Assembly (NCBI GenBank): GCA_036782775.1
Contig: DAIPYJ010000065.1
Coordinates: 1-16,054, forward strand
DNA: 16,054 nt
From: CF-13 sp036782775
GTDB taxonomy: Bacteria > Chloroflexota > Dormibacteria > CF-121
Reading direction: 5' to 3'
Under the pieces are notes generated by a model. That model saw only the letters and a program-made list of their open reading frames with translations, did no database searches and was not told the DNA's origin. This document shows, one piece after another, positions 14,410 through 16,054 of this stretch (position 1 is its first letter; the number at the start of each line of letters is the position of its first letter). Position numbers and translations under genes: made by a program.

Positions 14410-14440
14410 AGTATAGGCAGCGGCCGCGGCTTCATGTCAA
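14410..14440 (-). promoter_or_regulatory. sigma70-like promoter of the liv operon
   Basis: On the minus strand TTGACA (14435-14440) and TATACT (14410-14415) are separated by 19 bp; the overlapping CTATAC gives 18. It lies in the 68-bp gap between tetR and livG, with the operator directly downstream. Both boxes are close to consensus, so the operon may be strong when derepressed. Confidence 0.68.
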
Positions 14441-14441
14441 G

Positions 14442-15071
14442 TCAGCTTCGCCCGCCCTGAAGCAGGGCCAGGGCCGAGTCGACATAGATCCGCGTGATCC
14501 GCTCCCTGTCGGCATCGTCCCGGGGTTGGAACCACTGAAAGAGCCCGCTGATCATGTCGAGCAGCGCCATCGCGGCAATGGTGGAGTCGGCCACCTTGAA
14601 CAGCCGCTGCCGCCGGCCTTCCTCGATGACCTCGATGATCGCGTCGCGGTACTCGCGGCGCAGTTGATTCACCTGGCGGCGCAGCTCTGGCGGGAGGCTG
14701 CGGCGCTCGCGGATGCTGACCAGGACTTCGCCCTTTCGCGCGAGGCTGAATCGAATTTGCTCGCGGAAGGCGTCTCGCAGGGTCTCGACCGGGCCTTTGC
14801 CCGTCTTGAAGAGCGGCATCACGGCCGCGTTGAAGTCGGTCTGCATGCCGGCGCAGATGGCAAACAGGATGTGCTGTTTGCCCTGGAAATGGTGATAGAG
14901 CGATGACGGGCGCATCGCCAGTTCGGCGGCCAGGTCTCGAACGCTGGCCGCGTCGTAGCCCCGCTCGGTAAACAAGCGGGTGGCCGTTTCCAGCACCTGG
15001 TCGACCCGCACGTTGGTCGCCGCGGTTCCCGCCGGTTCGGCCTTCTCGGTGGCCATGTCCCCTGTCGCCAT
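14442..15071 (-). CDS. TetR/AcrR-family transcriptional regulator
   Basis: This 209-residue regulator has an N-terminal TetR DNA-binding domain (about 21-70), with the helix-turn-helix VRDLAAELAMRPSSLYHHF (44-62) and a helical ligand-binding C-terminal domain. A second ATG (MATEK, 15056) is an alternative start; neither has a strong ribosome binding site, and an AT-rich -10-like stretch (about 15070-15077) touches the first ATG. It is divergent to an acyl-CoA dehydrogenase gene and upstream of the liv operon, and the same palindrome occurs at both. It is therefore probably a local repressor released by an acyl-CoA or the free acid, as in other TetR regulators of fatty acid or sterol catabolism. 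Confidence 0.92.
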   Translation of the reverse strand: MATGDMATEKAEPAGTAATNVRVDQVLETATRLFTERGYDAASVRDLAAELAMRPSSLYHHFQGKQHILFAICAGMQTDFNAAVMPLFKTGKGPVETLRDAFREQIRFSLARKGEVLVSIRERRSLPPELRRQVNQLRREYRDAIIEVIEEGRRQRLFKVADSTIAAMALLDMISGLFQWFQPRDDADRERITRIYVDSALALLQGGRS

Positions 15072-15088
15072 AATAATGGGGTCGTCGA

Positions 15089-15104
15089 CCGAACGATCGT
15101 TAGG
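15089..15104. promoter_or_regulatory. predicted TetR operator in the tetR/ACAD divergent gap
   Basis: CCGAACGATCGTTAGG is a 16-bp inverted repeat with a perfect AACGATCGTT core and matching CC/GG ends. It lies in the 42-bp gap between the divergent tetR and acyl-CoA dehydrogenase starts, where it can block both. A 14/16 match lies at the liv promoter. Confidence 0.7.
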
Positions 15105-15113
15105 GGAGCGGGC

Positions 15114-16054
15114 ATGGACTTCGCACTGAGCGACGAACAGCGGATGATGCTGGGAACCGTCCGGGAGTTCGTCACGCGCGAACTCATGCCGCTCGAGGCC
15201 GAGGTCCAGCGGGCTGAGCTCGAGGGTCGCCAGTTTCCGGACCGAGCGACGCTCCGGTCGGTACGCGAGAAGGGGCGCAAAGCCGGACTGTGGGGCCTGC
15301 TGACTCCTGAAGAGTTCGGTGGCGCCAACCTCGGATACCTGATGACCTCACTGATCACGATGGAGACCGCGCGGGCGTTGTTTCCCTTTACCTACGGCGG
15401 CTCGGCCGACAACATCCTCTATCAGTGCACACCGGCGCAGCGCGATCGCTATCTCCTCCCCACCATCGAGGGTGAGCGCCAGAGCTGTTTCGCGCTGACC
15501 GAACCGGACACGGGCTCCGACGCGACCAACATCAAGATGCCCGCCGTGCGCGACGGCTCCGGGTGGGTGCTCAATGGTCAGAAAGTCTTCATCACCAATG
15601 GCTGCGAGGCGGACTTCGCGATCGTCTTCGCCGTCACCGATCAAAAGAAGGGATACAAGGGCGGGGTCACCGCCTTTCTGGTCGACCGGTCGATGGGATG
15701 GACCAGCAAGCGGATCCAAACGATGGGCTCCTGGGGCCCGGCCGAGCTGCACTTCGACAACGTTCGGGTTCCCGACGAGAACGTCCTGGGTGAGATCGGC
15801 AACGGCTTTACGCTCGCGATGGAATGGATCGGCCAGGGCCGCCTGCTGATCCCGGCGCGCGCGGTCGGCCAGGCGCAGCGGCTGCTGGAGATGGGTCGCG
15901 AGTACGCGCGCCAACGCATCGCGTTCGGCCATCCCATCGCCGACTACCAGGCGATCCAGTGGATGCTCGCCGACAGCGCCGTCGAGATCGAAGAAGTGGG
16001 ATGGCTCGTGTTGTCTGCCGCCTGGCAAGTCGACAAACAGTCCGACCACAGGTC
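15114..16054 (+). CDS. acyl-CoA dehydrogenase (partial, runs off the right edge)
   Basis: 313 residues are readable; about 70-90 C-terminal residues, including the catalytic base and last FAD motif, lie beyond the window. Seen: N-terminal helical domain from MDFALSDEQR, the FAD/substrate segment LTEPDTGSD (128-136), NGQKVFITNG (154-163), the central beta domain, and RIAFGHPIADYQAIQ (268-282) in the C-terminal helical bundle. It should oxidise an acyl-CoA to the enoyl-CoA, passing electrons to ETF. AGGGGAG (15102-15108) lies 5 bases before the ATG and overlaps the operator. Its sequence differs from the ACAD at 8230-9456 and carries the ordinary ACAD motif set, so the two probably do different steps of one pathway. 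Confidence 0.94.
   Translation, partial: MDFALSDEQRMMLGTVREFVTRELMPLEAEVQRAELEGRQFPDRATLRSVREKGRKAGLWGLLTPEEFGGANLGYLMTSLITMETARALFPFTYGGSADNILYQCTPAQRDRYLLPTIEGERQSCFALTEPDTGSDATNIKMPAVRDGSGWVLNGQKVFITNGCEADFAIVFAVTDQKKGYKGGVTAFLVDRSMGWTSKRIQTMGSWGPAELHFDNVRVPDENVLGEIGNGFTLAMEWIGQGRLLIPARAVGQAQRLLEMGREYARQRIAFGHPIADYQAIQWMLADSAVEIEEVGWLVLSAAWQVDKQSDHR

Noticed and set aside
15348..16049. 233-codon minus-strand open frame opposite the second acyl-CoA dehydrogenase
   Set aside because: The plus strand encodes clear ACAD motifs there; the minus frame is a high-GC shadow.

Overview
The window is GC-rich bacterial chromosome with dense, mostly minus-strand genes. GTG and TTG starts are frequent, several ribosome binding sites are AGGAGG-type, and two sigma70-like promoters start with a perfect TTGACA box. 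Its content (Tat-exported Cys-rich repeat protein, branched-chain-amino-acid-type ABC transporter, acyl-CoA dehydrogenases, TetR regulator) suits a heterotrophic soil-type bacterium of an actinobacterial or chloroflexotal kind. That assignment is an inference; the phylum cannot be fixed from this sequence.

Region 1 (1-2671, minus strand): a strong promoter drives a 520-residue Tat-exported protein with ten tandem 27-residue, six-cysteine repeats. Six bases after its stop follows a membrane-anchored protein with two successive MauD/TlpA-like redoxin domains, each with a CGFC active site; its C-terminus lies outside the window. The pair resembles the Tat-exported, disulfide-rich MauA subunit and its partner MauD, and may be an export and oxidative-folding system.

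Region 2 (2788-5892, plus strand): GC-rich hairpin repeats, a 55-codon cupin-like ORF abutting an acyl-CoA ligase (TAGATG), a decayed GrpB-family gene on the minus strand, and a diguanylate cyclase with a helical N-terminal sensor region. The cyclase stop codon overlaps the stop of the first gene of region 3.

Region 3 (5889-15071, minus strand): tetR, then livG-livF-livH-livM and a solute-binding lipoprotein, then an ACAD10/11-type acyl-CoA dehydrogenase, a histidine phosphatase, an APH-family kinase and an SDR. All run in one direction and many are coupled. A near-identical 16-bp palindrome sits at the liv promoter and in the gap between tetR and a second, divergent acyl-CoA dehydrogenase (15114 to the right edge), so TetR probably controls both units.

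Together, regions 2 and 3 look like an uptake and catabolic module for an unknown carboxylic acid. The acid would be imported by the ABC transporter, activated by the CoA ligase and processed by SDR, kinase and ACAD. The kinase/ACAD pair matches the logic of bacterial LvaA/LvaC (levulinate, 4-hydroxyvalerate) and mammalian ACAD10/11. The embedded histidine phosphatase is not part of the known lva pathway.
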